Source: Mesorhizobium norvegicum (GTDB lineage Bacteria; Pseudomonadota; Alphaproteobacteria; Rhizobiales; Rhizobiaceae). From it: a stretch of DNA of 64,000 nucleotides. The translations under genes were made by a program, and so were the position numbers. The DNA lies in contig NZ_SMYZ01000066.1 in NCBI RefSeq assembly GCF_004919685.1, forward strand, positions 1-64,000, in the 5' to 3' direction. The notes beneath the pieces are model-generated. The model did no database searches and had not been told where the DNA came from. It saw nothing but the letters and a program-made list of their open reading frames with translations. Position 1 is the stretch's first letter. Every line of letters starts with the position of its first letter. Shown here piece after piece: positions 1 through 8,476 of the stretch.

Positions 1-1
1 C

Positions 2-826
2 CTTTCGATGGTGGCGCCGGCCGACCTCCCGGCGCGCGTCGCCGAAGTCGCGTTGTTCGGCCGTGGCCGTGGCGCGTTCGTGTATCATGAAGGGATCGGC
101 CGCAATCCAAGCCTCGCCGACCTGCATGCCGTGCTCTGTGCCAACGTCACGGTGGAGGAACGCCAACTGCTCTTCGATCCCGAGTTCGGCCTCGCGCAGA
201 TCCAGATCGGAGAAGGCTGCGGTTCGCTGACCATGCCGATGACCGATGCACGGCTCTCGGCCATGACCGCGATGGCCACCGAAGAACTGGTGCGGCTGGC
301 CGCGAACAACGCGGCCGACGGAGACATCGCCGTCGGGATGACGTCGCCCGACGGCCCCTCGACCACCTGGCGGCGGCTCAAGGTACCGCCGTTCATCGAA
401 ATCCCCGTGGACGGCGGCGACTGGACGTTGCGCCTGGTCGCACGCGTTGCGGGCATGATTCGAGACGACATTGCCAACTACCCGGGCGTTGAAACCGGCG
501 GGCTCCTGGTCGGTTCGTGCAGTTCGCTCATGAAGACGGTGACGGTGGTCGACTTGATTGAGGCCCCGGAAGACAGCCGGCGGACACCCACGCTGTTCGT
601 GCTCGGTACCAAGGGCATGAAGCGGCGGATCGACGCCCGTTTCGAAGACAGCGGCCGCTCGCTGCTCGACGTGGGCACCTGGCACAGCCACCTCGCCGAA
701 CAGGGCCCCTCGCCCACCGACCGCAAGACGGCCAGGCAGGTGGCGGCCGAACGCTCTCCGCCGGCGATCCTGCTGATCGCCACCCCGACCACCTACCATG
801 CGATCATGCATCAGGAGGCACGATGA
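2..826 (+). CDS. E1-like/JAB fusion protein, C-terminal part (left-truncated)
   Basis: The frame is open from the window edge, so this is the 3' part of a larger gene. The last ~130 residues are a JAB/JAMM (Mov34/MPN) peptidase: a Glu in PGVETGGLLVG and the zinc motif HSHLAEQGPSPTD, which fits H-x-H-x6-S-x-x-D. Such enzymes remove or mature ubiquitin-like tails. The preceding ~130 residues look like the end of an E1-like (ThiF) module, but the Rossmann nucleotide site lies outside the window, so that half is inferred. The stop overlaps the next start (ATGA), so the two are translationally coupled. The architecture recalls bacterial ubiquitin-like and type II CBASS ancillary loci. Confidence 0.7.
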   Translation, partial: LSMVAPADLPARVAEVALFGRGRGAFVYHEGIGRNPSLADLHAVLCANVTVEERQLLFDPEFGLAQIQIGEGCGSLTMPMTDARLSAMTAMATEELVRLAANNAADGDIAVGMTSPDGPSTTWRRLKVPPFIEIPVDGGDWTLRLVARVAGMIRDDIANYPGVETGGLLVGSCSSLMKTVTVVDLIEAPEDSRRTPTLFVLGTKGMKRRIDARFEDSGRSLLDVGTWHSHLAEQGPSPTDRKTARQVAAERSPPAILLIATPTTYHAIMHQEAR

Positions 827-1557
827 ACGAATATCTCGACCCCTACGCCATCAAGGCGCGCCTCGCGCCCGCAGCCCTGGCGATTGCCCCGGTCATCGTG
901 CTGATCGTGCTGGCCTTCAACTGGGCCCAGCCAAGCCTCCCCGAGGCCATCATCAGTCTCGCCGTCATGGTTCTGTTCTTCGCCGCGTCGAATGTGGCCC
1001 GCCGGCTGGGCAAGAGGAAGGAGCGGCAGCTGTTCGCGACGACCGGCGGGCGGCCGGAAAACCGCGAACTCAGCTATCTGGACAAGACGTTGGACGATAG
1101 GACCAAGGACCGTTACCGCAAATTCCTTGCCCGGCAGCTCGATCAGCCGGCGCCGACGCGCGACATGGAGGTCGAGGATCCCGACGAAGCGGCCGCGTTC
1201 TACGTGCAGTGCTACAACTGGCTGCGCGAAAACACCCGCGACACCGAGAAATTCCGGATCCTTTTCAACGAGAACATCGCCTACGGCTATTACCGCAATC
1301 TCCTGGCGCTGAAGCCCTACGGCATCATGCTCAATCTGTTGACCATCGCGGCCGCAGCCGCGATCATCTACTACAAGCCCGATTTCGCCGAGCTGACCCA
1401 CGGCAAGCTCGTCGCACTCGGCATCCTCGCAGCCGTCCATGCGGGCTACCTGATCTTCGGCGTCACCCGGCGCGCCGTGCTTGACGCCTCCAAGGCATAC
1501 GCTCGCCAGCTCACGCTCAGCTGCGAAGCTTTGATCGTACAGATGAAATCGGCCTGA
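823..1557 (+). CDS. Multi-pass membrane protein of unknown function, defence-effector candidate
   Basis: 244 residues. Two hydrophobic segments lie at about 15-60 and two at about 165-220, separated by a charged cytosolic-looking middle (about 65-160), giving a probable four-helix membrane protein. I do not recognise the family. It starts in the stop codon of the upstream JAB-containing gene, so they are one operon. Small membrane proteins next to E1/JAB genes often act as membrane-disrupting effectors in antiviral loci; that role is inference from position only. The next gene, a DUF3800 protein, follows on the same strand after 16 bp. Confidence 0.55.
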   Translation: MNEYLDPYAIKARLAPAALAIAPVIVLIVLAFNWAQPSLPEAIISLAVMVLFFAASNVARRLGKRKERQLFATTGGRPENRELSYLDKTLDDRTKDRYRKFLARQLDQPAPTRDMEVEDPDEAAAFYVQCYNWLRENTRDTEKFRILFNENIAYGYYRNLLALKPYGIMLNLLTIAAAAAIIYYKPDFAELTHGKLVALGILAAVHAGYLIFGVTRRAVLDASKAYARQLTLSCEALIVQMKSA

Positions 1558-1573
1558 GTTTCAACGCGCGAGT

Positions 1574-2476
1574 GTGGCGCGCGAGCGTCGCAAAGCTGTA
1601 CAGGTTCCGGTTTTTGAGCCAAGCTGGTGCGGATATGAAAGCCTGCCCGTGACAGATCGCGAAATCCACCTGTACCTCGACGACAGCGGCAGCCGCGAGC
1701 CAGACCGAGAGCCCAAAGAGAAGCGCCGGGACGAAATGGATTATTTCGCCCTCGGCGGCATCCTCATCAACGAGGAAGACGTCGACGAGCTCTATGCCCG
1801 CCACAAGGTGTTCTGCCAGAACCACGGCATCACCTACCCGCTTCACTCCTGGGCGATCCGGGGCGGCCGTGGCGACTTCGGCTGGCTGAAGAAGCCGGAG
1901 ACCGCTTTTGAATTCCTGGGAGATTTGCAGGGAATGCTGCTTGCGCTGCCCGTGATCGGCATCGCCGCGGTCATCGACCGACCGGGCTATGTTGCCCGCT
2001 ACCGCGACCGGTACCGGGACCAGCTCTGGTTCATGTGCAAGACCGCCTACTGCATCCTGATCGAGCGCGCCGCCAAATATGCCCGCAGCCAGGACCGCAA
2101 GCTGCGCGTGTTCTTCGAGAGAGCCGGCAAAGCCGAGGACCGCGACCTGGTGGCCTACACGCGGATCCTGAAGACGCAGGGGATGCCGTTCGACGGTGCC
2201 AACTCCGCCAGCTACGGGTCGTTAACCGCCGAGGAGTTCAGGGACATCGTGCGCGGGGAGCCGCGCGGCAGAACCAAAACCACACCGATGTTGCAGATCG
2301 CCGATCTCTACCTTTATCCGATGGCCAAGGGCGGCTATGACCCGTCCTGCCGGCCCTACAGGGCCCTGATGGACCACAAGCGTCTCATCGACGCGCACCT
2401 GCAGCCCGAGGACCTGGCATCCTGCGGCATCAAATACAGCTGCTTTGAACGGATAAAAAACAAAGACCCGGACTAG
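1574..2476 (+). CDS. DUF3800 domain protein
   Basis: 300 residues from a GTG; a second GTG at 1649 lies just before the recognisable domain and may be the true start. The N-terminal LYLDDSGS motif, the following FALGG strand and a C-terminal QIADLYLYPMAKGG segment are typical of DUF3800, whose acidic residues resemble an RNase H-like nuclease core. DUF3800 genes are common in phage-defence and mobile-element neighbourhoods, but their activity is not established. It is last in the cluster with the JAB fusion and the membrane protein, and a terminator hairpin overlaps its end. Confidence 0.75.
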   Translation: MARERRKAVQVPVFEPSWCGYESLPVTDREIHLYLDDSGSREPDREPKEKRRDEMDYFALGGILINEEDVDELYARHKVFCQNHGITYPLHSWAIRGGRGDFGWLKKPETAFEFLGDLQGMLLALPVIGIAAVIDRPGYVARYRDRYRDQLWFMCKTAYCILIERAAKYARSQDRKLRVFFERAGKAEDRDLVAYTRILKTQGMPFDGANSASYGSLTAEEFRDIVRGEPRGRTKTTPMLQIADLYLYPMAKGGYDPSCRPYRALMDHKRLIDAHLQPEDLASCGIKYSCFERIKNKDPD

Positions 2477-2494
2477 CCGGGCCTTCGTTTTGAA
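2452..2494 (+). terminator. Rho-independent terminator
   Basis: CCCGG-ACTAG-CCGGG hairpin flanked by A-rich sequence on the left and CCTTCGTTTT on the right, straddling the stop of the DUF3800 gene. The A/T flanks extend the stem. It separates the first cluster from the ubiquitin-like operon. Confidence 0.75.
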
Positions 2495-2989
2495 AAGTTC
2501 GGCTGGCGCCTAGCGCCAACCCCGGAGCGATGCTCACGTCCAAAGTATGGGTATTGACACTCTCTTTGTCAACACCCCGGGTGAACCTCTGGTCGGGGGG
2601 CCCCTACCTTATCGCTTGCATATAGCACGGTTCGTCTAATCGACACTTCATATTTGTAACTGGTTATCACGGCTCGGCGGGACTTGCGCGGGGGGGGGTC
2701 AATTTTGCACGCGGCCAGTGGAGCAGCGCGTGAAAGAGCAAATGAATAGGCGTGTCGCCAATATTTTCGTATTGCTCTAATCGATTATAGTTGTGAAGCG
2801 CAATTTCAGCCCGTTTACTTGCCGCTCAAGTCACGCATAAAAGAAGGTAGCACCGATTCGGTAGCTTATCCCCTGTCTTTTGCGTACTCGCGGCCCGTGG
2901 CGCCGAGTGGACGATTGAAGATCGCCGGTCTCACTAGCAGGTGGGCACAAGCGCCTGGGGCCGGTTGGCAAGCCACAGGAGTAGGACAA
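2495..2989. other. Intergenic region before the ubiquitin-like operon
   Basis: About 500 bp without a convincing gene. It holds an inverted repeat (2554-2572), a run of nine G near 2690, and the short string CAATTTTGCACGC near 2702, which recurs near 10483 and may be an insertion-sequence end. An in-frame extension of the ubiquitin-like gene back to 2819 is open, but there is no reason to prefer it over the ATG at 2990, which has a good ribosome site. Confidence 0.5.
2554..2572. promoter_or_regulatory. Inverted repeat, possible operator
   Basis: TTGACA-7 nt-TGTCAA, perfect in both arms, about 420 bp upstream of the ubiquitin-like operon and about 80 bp after the preceding gene. It could be a repressor site, or the left arm could be a -35 element. 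No regulator gene is adjacent. Confidence 0.3.
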
Positions 2990-3283
2990 ATGTCGAAGGA
3001 TTCGGGTAAGGGCGATCACGGCGGCGGGCCAGGCAAGATTGAGATCACGGTGGTGGTGAACGGCCAGCCCACGCAAGTCGAAGCCAATCCCAACCAGCCG
3101 CTTCACGTCGTTCGTGCCAAAGCCCTTGAGAACACGCAGAACGTCGCCCAGCCGGCCGAGAATTGGGAATTCAAGGATGAGGCCGGCAACCTGCTCGACG
3201 TTGACAAAAAAGTTGGCGATTTCGGTTTCGCGAACATTGTGACCCTGTTCCTCAGCCTGAAGGCGGGTGTAGCAGGTGCCTGA
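2990..3283 (+). CDS. DUF2604-type ubiquitin-like protein
   Basis: 97 residues from an ATG preceded by AGGAG. After a Gly/Lys-rich leader (1-16) comes a beta-grasp-like fold: IEITVVVNGQPTQVEANPNQ, a helix around residues 40-50, and NWEFKDEAGNLLD. The short C-terminal tail is SLKAGVAGA. I assign it to the DUF2604 ubiquitin-like family from sequence feel and operon context. It should be the modifier that the E1 encoded downstream activates. The tail has no terminal Gly-Gly; it ends Gly-Ala, so trimming by the JAB peptidase or activation at another residue would be needed. Its stop overlaps the start of the next gene by 8 bp. Confidence 0.7.
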   Translation: MSKDSGKGDHGGGPGKIEITVVVNGQPTQVEANPNQPLHVVRAKALENTQNVAQPAENWEFKDEAGNLLDVDKKVGDFGFANIVTLFLSLKAGVAGA

Positions 3284-3893
3284 AATCCAGACTGTGGACC
3301 CTGCGGTCTCGCGAGCGAAATTCGATCGGCAGATCGGCTGGTTCCAAACACAAGCGGGCGCTTACCGGGCTCAGGGTTGTTTCCTGATCGAGGCGAGATT
3401 CCCTACTGCCTTCTTCATCTTCGCACCGCCCAAGATAAGGCCACAGATAATCGGTGCAGCTGTCGAGATCGACTTCTCCAATTACGACCTCCGACCTCCG
3501 TCGGTAGTCTTCGTCGACCCCTTTACCCGCCGGCCGGTTGCCCGCAAGGATTTACTGCTAAGTATGCTCAGACGACCGCATCTACCCGGAACCCCACCGG
3601 ATATGATTTCGGTCCTCATGCAGCAGAAAGCTCTGTCGCTATCGGACTTCCTCCAGGCCAACAGTGCGGAACATACGCCATTCCTGTGCATGGCAGGCGT
3701 CCGGGAATACCACGACAATCCAGCCCATTCAGGTGACTCATGGCTTCTCCACCGGGGTTCTGGCGAAGGCTGTTTGGCCTTTATCCTGGACAAGATCATC
3801 AAGTACGGGACCGGCCCCGTGGAGCAGATACAGTATCAGTTCCAAATCTCAGTGGGAGCGATGGTAGTACCCCCATCCGCCATCCCGGAATGA
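3276..3893 (+). CDS. CEHH-type predicted metal-binding protein of ubiquitin-like loci
   Basis: 205 residues from a GTG inside the end of the ubiquitin-like gene, so translation is coupled. The C-terminal half contains CMAGVREYHDNPAH, which supplies the ordered Cys, Glu, His, His of the predicted metal-binding domain Metal_CEHH, known from E1/JAB/ubiquitin-like neighbourhoods. The N-terminal half resembles an alpha/beta fold with an IGAAVEIDFSNYDLRPPSV segment that could be E2-like. If so, it may replace the E2 that is otherwise missing, but no E2 Cys can be assigned with certainty. It overlaps the next gene by ATGA. Confidence 0.6.
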   Translation: MPEIQTVDPAVSRAKFDRQIGWFQTQAGAYRAQGCFLIEARFPTAFFIFAPPKIRPQIIGAAVEIDFSNYDLRPPSVVFVDPFTRRPVARKDLLLSMLRRPHLPGTPPDMISVLMQQKALSLSDFLQANSAEHTPFLCMAGVREYHDNPAHSGDSWLLHRGSGEGCLAFILDKIIKYGTGPVEQIQYQFQISVGAMVVPPSAIPE

Positions 3894-4378
3894 GCGTTTT
3901 GATGGATGTAACGACCGTGACGCTCCCGCGCCACTGCATCTCGACTGTGCATGCGCATCTGCGCTCGGTTGGTCGCGAAGGCAATGAGGGGATGGCGCTC
4001 TGGGTCGGCGTTCAGCAAGACCAGCATTTTGCCGTAACAGAGACCGTTATCCCGGCGCAGCGTCACATTCGGACGGGCGATGGTGTTTGCGTGATGGTTC
4101 CGGCCGAGGAACTGCACCGGCTTAATGTCTGGCTCTACAATAGCGGCCTGAAACTCTTGGCCCAGATCCATAGCCATCCGGGCCGAGCCTACCATTCGAC
4201 GACCGACGATGCTTATGCGGTTGCTACCACTGTTGGGTGTCTGTCGCTGGTAGTGCCGAATTTCGCCCGCGAGCCTTTCGATTTTGCTCGAGTCGCCGCC
4301 TATCGGCTCGACGGAAAAGCCAACTGGAATGCGCTCCCTTCCGCGGCACTGTCGCGAATGATCACAATAACGAGTTGA
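3890..4378 (+). CDS. JAB/JAMM-family metallopeptidase
   Basis: 162 residues, starting in the stop codon of the preceding gene (ATGA); a second ATG at 3902 is possible. The zinc motif HSHPGRAYHSTTDD fits H-x-H-x6-S-x-x-D, and the upstream Glu is likely in GNEGMALWVG near residue 35. Prokaryotic JAB proteins of this size process ubiquitin-like precursors or remove the modifier from targets. A frame extending back to 3740 is open but lies inside the upstream gene and is not needed. The E1 gene follows after three bases. Confidence 0.8.
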   Translation: MSVLMDVTTVTLPRHCISTVHAHLRSVGREGNEGMALWVGVQQDQHFAVTETVIPAQRHIRTGDGVCVMVPAEELHRLNVWLYNSGLKLLAQIHSHPGRAYHSTTDDAYAVATTVGCLSLVVPNFAREPFDFARVAAYRLDGKANWNALPSAALSRMITITS

Positions 4379-4381
4379 ACA

Positions 4382-5941
4382 ATGGCACTCGCTAACTTCA
4401 TCGACCGCGCCGCCACGGCGGCATCTCAGGTCCTAGCCGATTTTCATCTGGAGGACTTTAAAGCAGCTCTTGAAAAGCAGGTCGTGGCCGTCGCCTTTGA
4501 CGATCAAGCCGCTTCCTGCGCCGAAGGCCAGGCGACACTAGATCTTGCGGTGAGGTTGCTCGCCAGGCTCTATCCAGTTCTGGCGATACTCCCGCTGGGC
4601 ACCGCGGCAAGCTCTCAAGCCCAAGCGCTGGAGCGCTTGGCAAAGTCGATAAATCCAAAAGTTGGCATCCGGCGTTCCGGCAAGTCTGCCACCATCTGCG
4701 TAGCTGCAGGGGTGACGCGCCCACCACTCCGGTGCCCGACCTTTTTCATGGGATCGGAAGGTTGGGCGGCAAAGCTGTCGCGTACGGACCCGGTGGGCTC
4801 CGGCTCGAGTTTGCTGCCCTATGGAGCTGGCGCCGCCAGTTGCTTCGGCGCCGCCAACGTCTTTCGAACCATCTTCGCCGCTCAGCTGACCGGCGCCGAG
4901 TTAGACGAAACCATCGACCTCTCGTTATACAGCTACGACAAGACCAAAGCCGGCGAGGCAGGCCCGATCGACATACCTGTCGACCTTGGCGAAACGCACC
5001 TCGTTGGGCTCGGTGCGATAGGCCATGGCTCGCTTTGGGCGCTAGCGAGACAACCCGGTCTCACGGGACGTCTGCATGTAATCGATCACGAAGCAATCGA
5101 ACTCTCAAACCTGCAGCGCTATGCCTTGGCCGGCCAGGCGGAGATTGGCATGTCCAAGGCGGTTCTTGCAGCCACCGCCCTTAGATCGACGGCCCTTGGG
5201 GTCGAGGCGCACCCGCTGACGTGGGCAGAATATGTTGCGCGCCAGGGCGACTGGGTCTTCGACCGAGTGGGTGTGGCGCTTGACACCGCCGCCGACCGTC
5301 TGGCGGTCCAAGGTGCTCTGCCCCGATGGATCGCGAATGCCTGGACGCAGGAGCACGACCTCGGCATCTCGCGGCACGGGTTCGATGACGGCCAAGCTTG
5401 CCTTTGTTGCATGTACCTGCCGTCCGGGAAATCCAAGGACGAGCACCAGCTGATTGCCGAGGAACTCGGAATACCGGAAGCACACGAGCAGGTGAAAACG
5501 CTCCTGCAGACCAATGCCGGAGTTCCCAACGACTTTGTAGTTCGGGTGGCTACAGCGATGGCTGTGCCGTTTGAACCGCTAGCCCCGTTTGTTGGCCAGC
5601 CCCTGCGTTCCTTTTATCAGCAGGCTATCTGCGGCGGTCTGGTGTTCCAGCTCAGTGATGGAAGTCGCCGCGGTCGAACCGTGGTTCCGATGGCCTTCCA
5701 GTCAGCGCTTGCCGGGATTATGCTTGCCGCCGAGCTCGTCAAACATAGCGCGGGTTTTCCCGTGGGCCCGACGACGAGCACTCGGGTGAATCTTCTGCGC
5801 CCACTTGGCTCCCACTTGCACGATCCAAAGGCCAAGGATTCCAGCGGCCGCTGCATCTGTAGCGATGACGATTTCATTGCAGCTTACAGGCGCAAATACG
5901 GCAAGAGCGTCGTACAGCTAAGCGATGTCTCCGCCGCCTAA
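4382..5941 (+). CDS. ThiF/E1-like adenylating enzyme
   Basis: 519 residues. An N-terminal ~195-residue region without clear similarity precedes a ThiF Rossmann domain: HLVGLGAIGHGSLWAL (nucleotide loop), HVIDHEAIELSNLQRYAL (the acidic residue and the NLQR signature). Cys pairs in CLCCMYLPSG and CICSDDDF could bind zinc or provide the thioester Cys. It should adenylate the C terminus of the ubiquitin-like protein encoded at 2990. It is the last gene of the four-gene operon; no separate E2 or E3 gene follows. Confidence 0.85.
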   Translation: MALANFIDRAATAASQVLADFHLEDFKAALEKQVVAVAFDDQAASCAEGQATLDLAVRLLARLYPVLAILPLGTAASSQAQALERLAKSINPKVGIRRSGKSATICVAAGVTRPPLRCPTFFMGSEGWAAKLSRTDPVGSGSSLLPYGAGAASCFGAANVFRTIFAAQLTGAELDETIDLSLYSYDKTKAGEAGPIDIPVDLGETHLVGLGAIGHGSLWALARQPGLTGRLHVIDHEAIELSNLQRYALAGQAEIGMSKAVLAATALRSTALGVEAHPLTWAEYVARQGDWVFDRVGVALDTAADRLAVQGALPRWIANAWTQEHDLGISRHGFDDGQACLCCMYLPSGKSKDEHQLIAEELGIPEAHEQVKTLLQTNAGVPNDFVVRVATAMAVPFEPLAPFVGQPLRSFYQQAICGGLVFQLSDGSRRGRTVVPMAFQSALAGIMLAAELVKHSAGFPVGPTTSTRVNLLRPLGSHLHDPKAKDSSGRCICSDDDFIAAYRRKYGKSVVQLSDVSAA

Positions 5942-5990
5942 GCAGACGCGCGAATGTCTCCGTTGCCGCCGGGCGGCGATGTGCGCGCCA

Positions 5991-7126
5991 CTACGAAACG
6001 TTATGTCCGCTCCTCTGCCGTCCGAGGGTCCATGAGATAGCCTCCCCACGCGCCACACCGGAAACCTCCTTTCCGATGTACCGATCAAGCACCGGCCTCC
6101 ACGGCACGAGCGTGAACTCGCGCGACTTCTCGATCACGGCATATTTGCCGCTGGCAAGCTCGACCGATCGGCGCAGCGTGCCTTCTATTCGTTCTCCAGG
6201 CTGCGCTTCGGCATACGAGAGACCGAGCTGATCCGACAGCTGGCCGGCGACACGGTTCAGATCGCGCTGGCGCAGGATCGAAATCATGTTGGCACGATAG
6301 ACGACCCGGTCCTGTTCTTCGTGCGCGAGGCCTTGCGCGGTCAGCCACTGCCGCCGACGGGCATGCGCCTCCCGCACCTCATGCCCGAAGCCTGAGTTGC
6401 GCAACGGCTCCGGTCTCTCGGCAACCAGGTTCCGGTCGAGCCAGGTGGCGCCTTCGAAGCTGACTTGGCGTTCCAGCGGCATTGATGAGAGCTTCTCGAC
6501 TATCACCGGCTCGACCCTGGCCCGCAGGCGCTCGTATTCCGCGACACGATCAAGATGATCCGGCGCGATGATCCAGGTGCCATTCGGCTCGCGCTCCACG
6601 CCGCCGGTAGAGCGCCGGATCGCCTCCAGCCGGCGGATATGCGTCTCGGCAAAGCTTTCGGTGGCGAACGCATCATGCTTGAGGTGCATATCGACGCTGT
6701 AACGGCCGCCGTGTGCGGTAGCGATGTCGGCGATTGTACGGTCGTCTTGCCTGGGCTTGGTATCCCTCGACGTGACACGCACGATGCAGCCGTCGGGCGT
6801 CGGTTCCGTCAACTCGCCTTTGCCGATGTCTATCCAATGGCTTTTGCCGTCAACGCCGTCGACGATGAGGTAATGCCGATCGTTGATTTCGTCGGCGAGC
6901 CCGCGCGCGAAGAGGCGGCCGACGACCGGTGGGGAGGGCTCTTCACGTCGATCGTGGACAAGGTAATCGGCGGCACTGCGAGCGAGCCCCTTGCCAGTCA
7001 GCTCGCGGTGCATGGTCTTGATGATGTCGCCGCGTTCGCCGGTGCGGCGCAGCGTGGCTTCCAGCTCATCATCCAGGCGCCAGCGGACCGGGTCGACCTC
7101 CTCGGCCAAGCCCAGCCGCCATGCGC
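5991..7126 (-). pseudogene. Relaxase (DUF3363, RlxS/VirD2-like), C-terminal fragment
   Basis: The minus-strand frame from about 7126 down to 5991 matches the DUF3363 C-terminal region of ICE and plasmid relaxases such as RlxS: it has the HRELTGKGLARSAADYLVHD and FARGLADEINDRHYLIVDGV segments. The catalytic N-terminal domain with Tyr and His residues is absent, and the first ~30 residues of the open frame look unrelated, so the gene was cut on its 5' side. It is a fossil of conjugative-transfer machinery and probably inactive. The long plus-strand frame opposite it is a shadow. Confidence 0.7.
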
Positions 7127-7208
7127 CATGGTTAGCGTTGTTCGTAGCGGCGCGGCGGGCACAGCTGAGCCCGCATCCGAAGTCGACGAGGAAAGGGTAT
7201 TGCTCCAC

Positions 7209-8020
7209 CGATTTCCGAAGAAGGCCACTGGTCGCAATTGCCCCTGTGGGCCGTGGCGATCTTTTGGTCGCGCTTGCGACATTCTTGTCAGCCTTCGGGA
7301 CACAACAATGTTTTCGGATAGGCGCGCACGAGGGAGCAAATCAAGGAATCTCAATCATGCAAACGCCGTGACGCCCAGCCGGACTCGATCCTCACGGCGT
7401 GGAGACCGGCGCGCCGTGCTGAAGAGCTCGAAGGTGTCAAAGGCCTTCCTCGACAGGGGGAGCAGCAACAGCGCGACCGTAGGCGCGACGGCCGCGTCTT
7501 CGCAGATCGCAGCCTGCGCACGCAATTACACGCTAGAGACAAAGCCTTACGCGGTCGATGCAGTGCCCGCCGGCGTGCGGCAATGCATCGGCTCGGCCCG
7601 TCCGGAACGGTTTTCGCCTTCCCTAGCCGGTGCGGAAGTTCTGACTACTCCGACAGTACAGCACCTTTGCTCGGTCCGGGTGACCACGCGATTGTGCGGC
7701 GCGCTCGGTCTCGGTCAAGGCACGGCGCCCCTGCTCAAGCCGACAGGGCTTCGGCAAAAGATAGTCCGATTCGGTGCCCCCAAGTGAAATGGCATAGCGC
7801 TTGCTGTTATCCGTTAGAGCCCACCAAAGCACGTAGAAAGCTATGAACAGAACCATGGCAAAAACGCGAAGTTCCATACAAGCGCCCAAGGAGACCGTGC
7901 ACATTGGCGCCGAACGTCCCCTCCAGACGTCCCTCCTCCGGTATCTGATTTGCTATGGCTGGTTCGAGACTGACGGAGCCGTGGCGCTCGCCCAATTGTC
8001 GCTTACCCGCCTCCGCCAGG
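7209..8020. other. Non-coding or unrecognised stretch
   Basis: Several frames are open on both strands but none looks like a known protein. A minus-strand frame starting near 7877 begins with a plausible membrane helix (MELRVFAMVLFIAFYVLWWAL) and could be the remains of a small membrane protein. I make no further call. Confidence 0.4.
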
Positions 8021-8022
8021 AG

Positions 8023-8415
8023 GATGCCTTTTTTGGAACACGGCATCGACCAAGTGCGGCCTCTCGGGCCCAGGACTGTCGTCGACGCGATCAACGTGCA
8101 TCAGGCGACGGTAAGCCGGGTGACGTCGAACACATACATGCAGACCCCGCGCGAAGTGTTCGAACTGAAGTATTTTTTCACCGTCGCGAGCGCGTCCTCC
8201 CAAGGTGGCGACGCGCGGTCCCCCCCGAAGCTGTCCGCCATCGGATCAAGGCGACAATCGCCGACGAATCGCAAGATGACGTGCTTTCCGACGACGACAT
8301 CGTCGTCCGGCCCAAGGAAAGGGCCATCGATTTGCGCGCCGCACCGTCACAAAATATCGCGAAGCGATGAACATCCCCTCGTCCGTGCAATGCCGCAGGG
8401 AATGGCGCTTCTGGC
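8023..8415 (+). pseudogene. rpoN: rpoN (sigma-54) C-terminal relic
   Basis: Three frames together rebuild the sigma-54 DNA-binding end. FLEHGIDQVRPL, then VDAINVHQATVSRVTSNTY and TPREVFELKYFF (helix-turn-helix region) lie in one frame; AVRHRIKATIADESQDDVLS in another; and RRTVTKYREAMNIPSSVQ, which is the RpoN box, in a third. At least two frameshifts separate them, and the N-terminal activator and core-binding regions are missing. Sigma-54 serves nif and fix promoters, so this is a decayed extra copy; a working copy must lie elsewhere if nitrogen fixation is intact. Confidence 0.85.
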
Positions 8416-8476
8416 GTTAATGCGGGTCAACGCAGCAACCCGAGTTTGCAGCACATCCAAACTGGAGACCCTGTTG

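Noticed and set aside
6555..7787. 410-residue plus-strand open frame
   Set aside because: It lies opposite the DUF3363 relaxase fragment and has no family features; a GC-rich shadow frame.
7955..8476. N-terminal extension of the MFS gene
   Set aside because: This part encodes rpoN relic sequence; the real start is the ATG at 8477.
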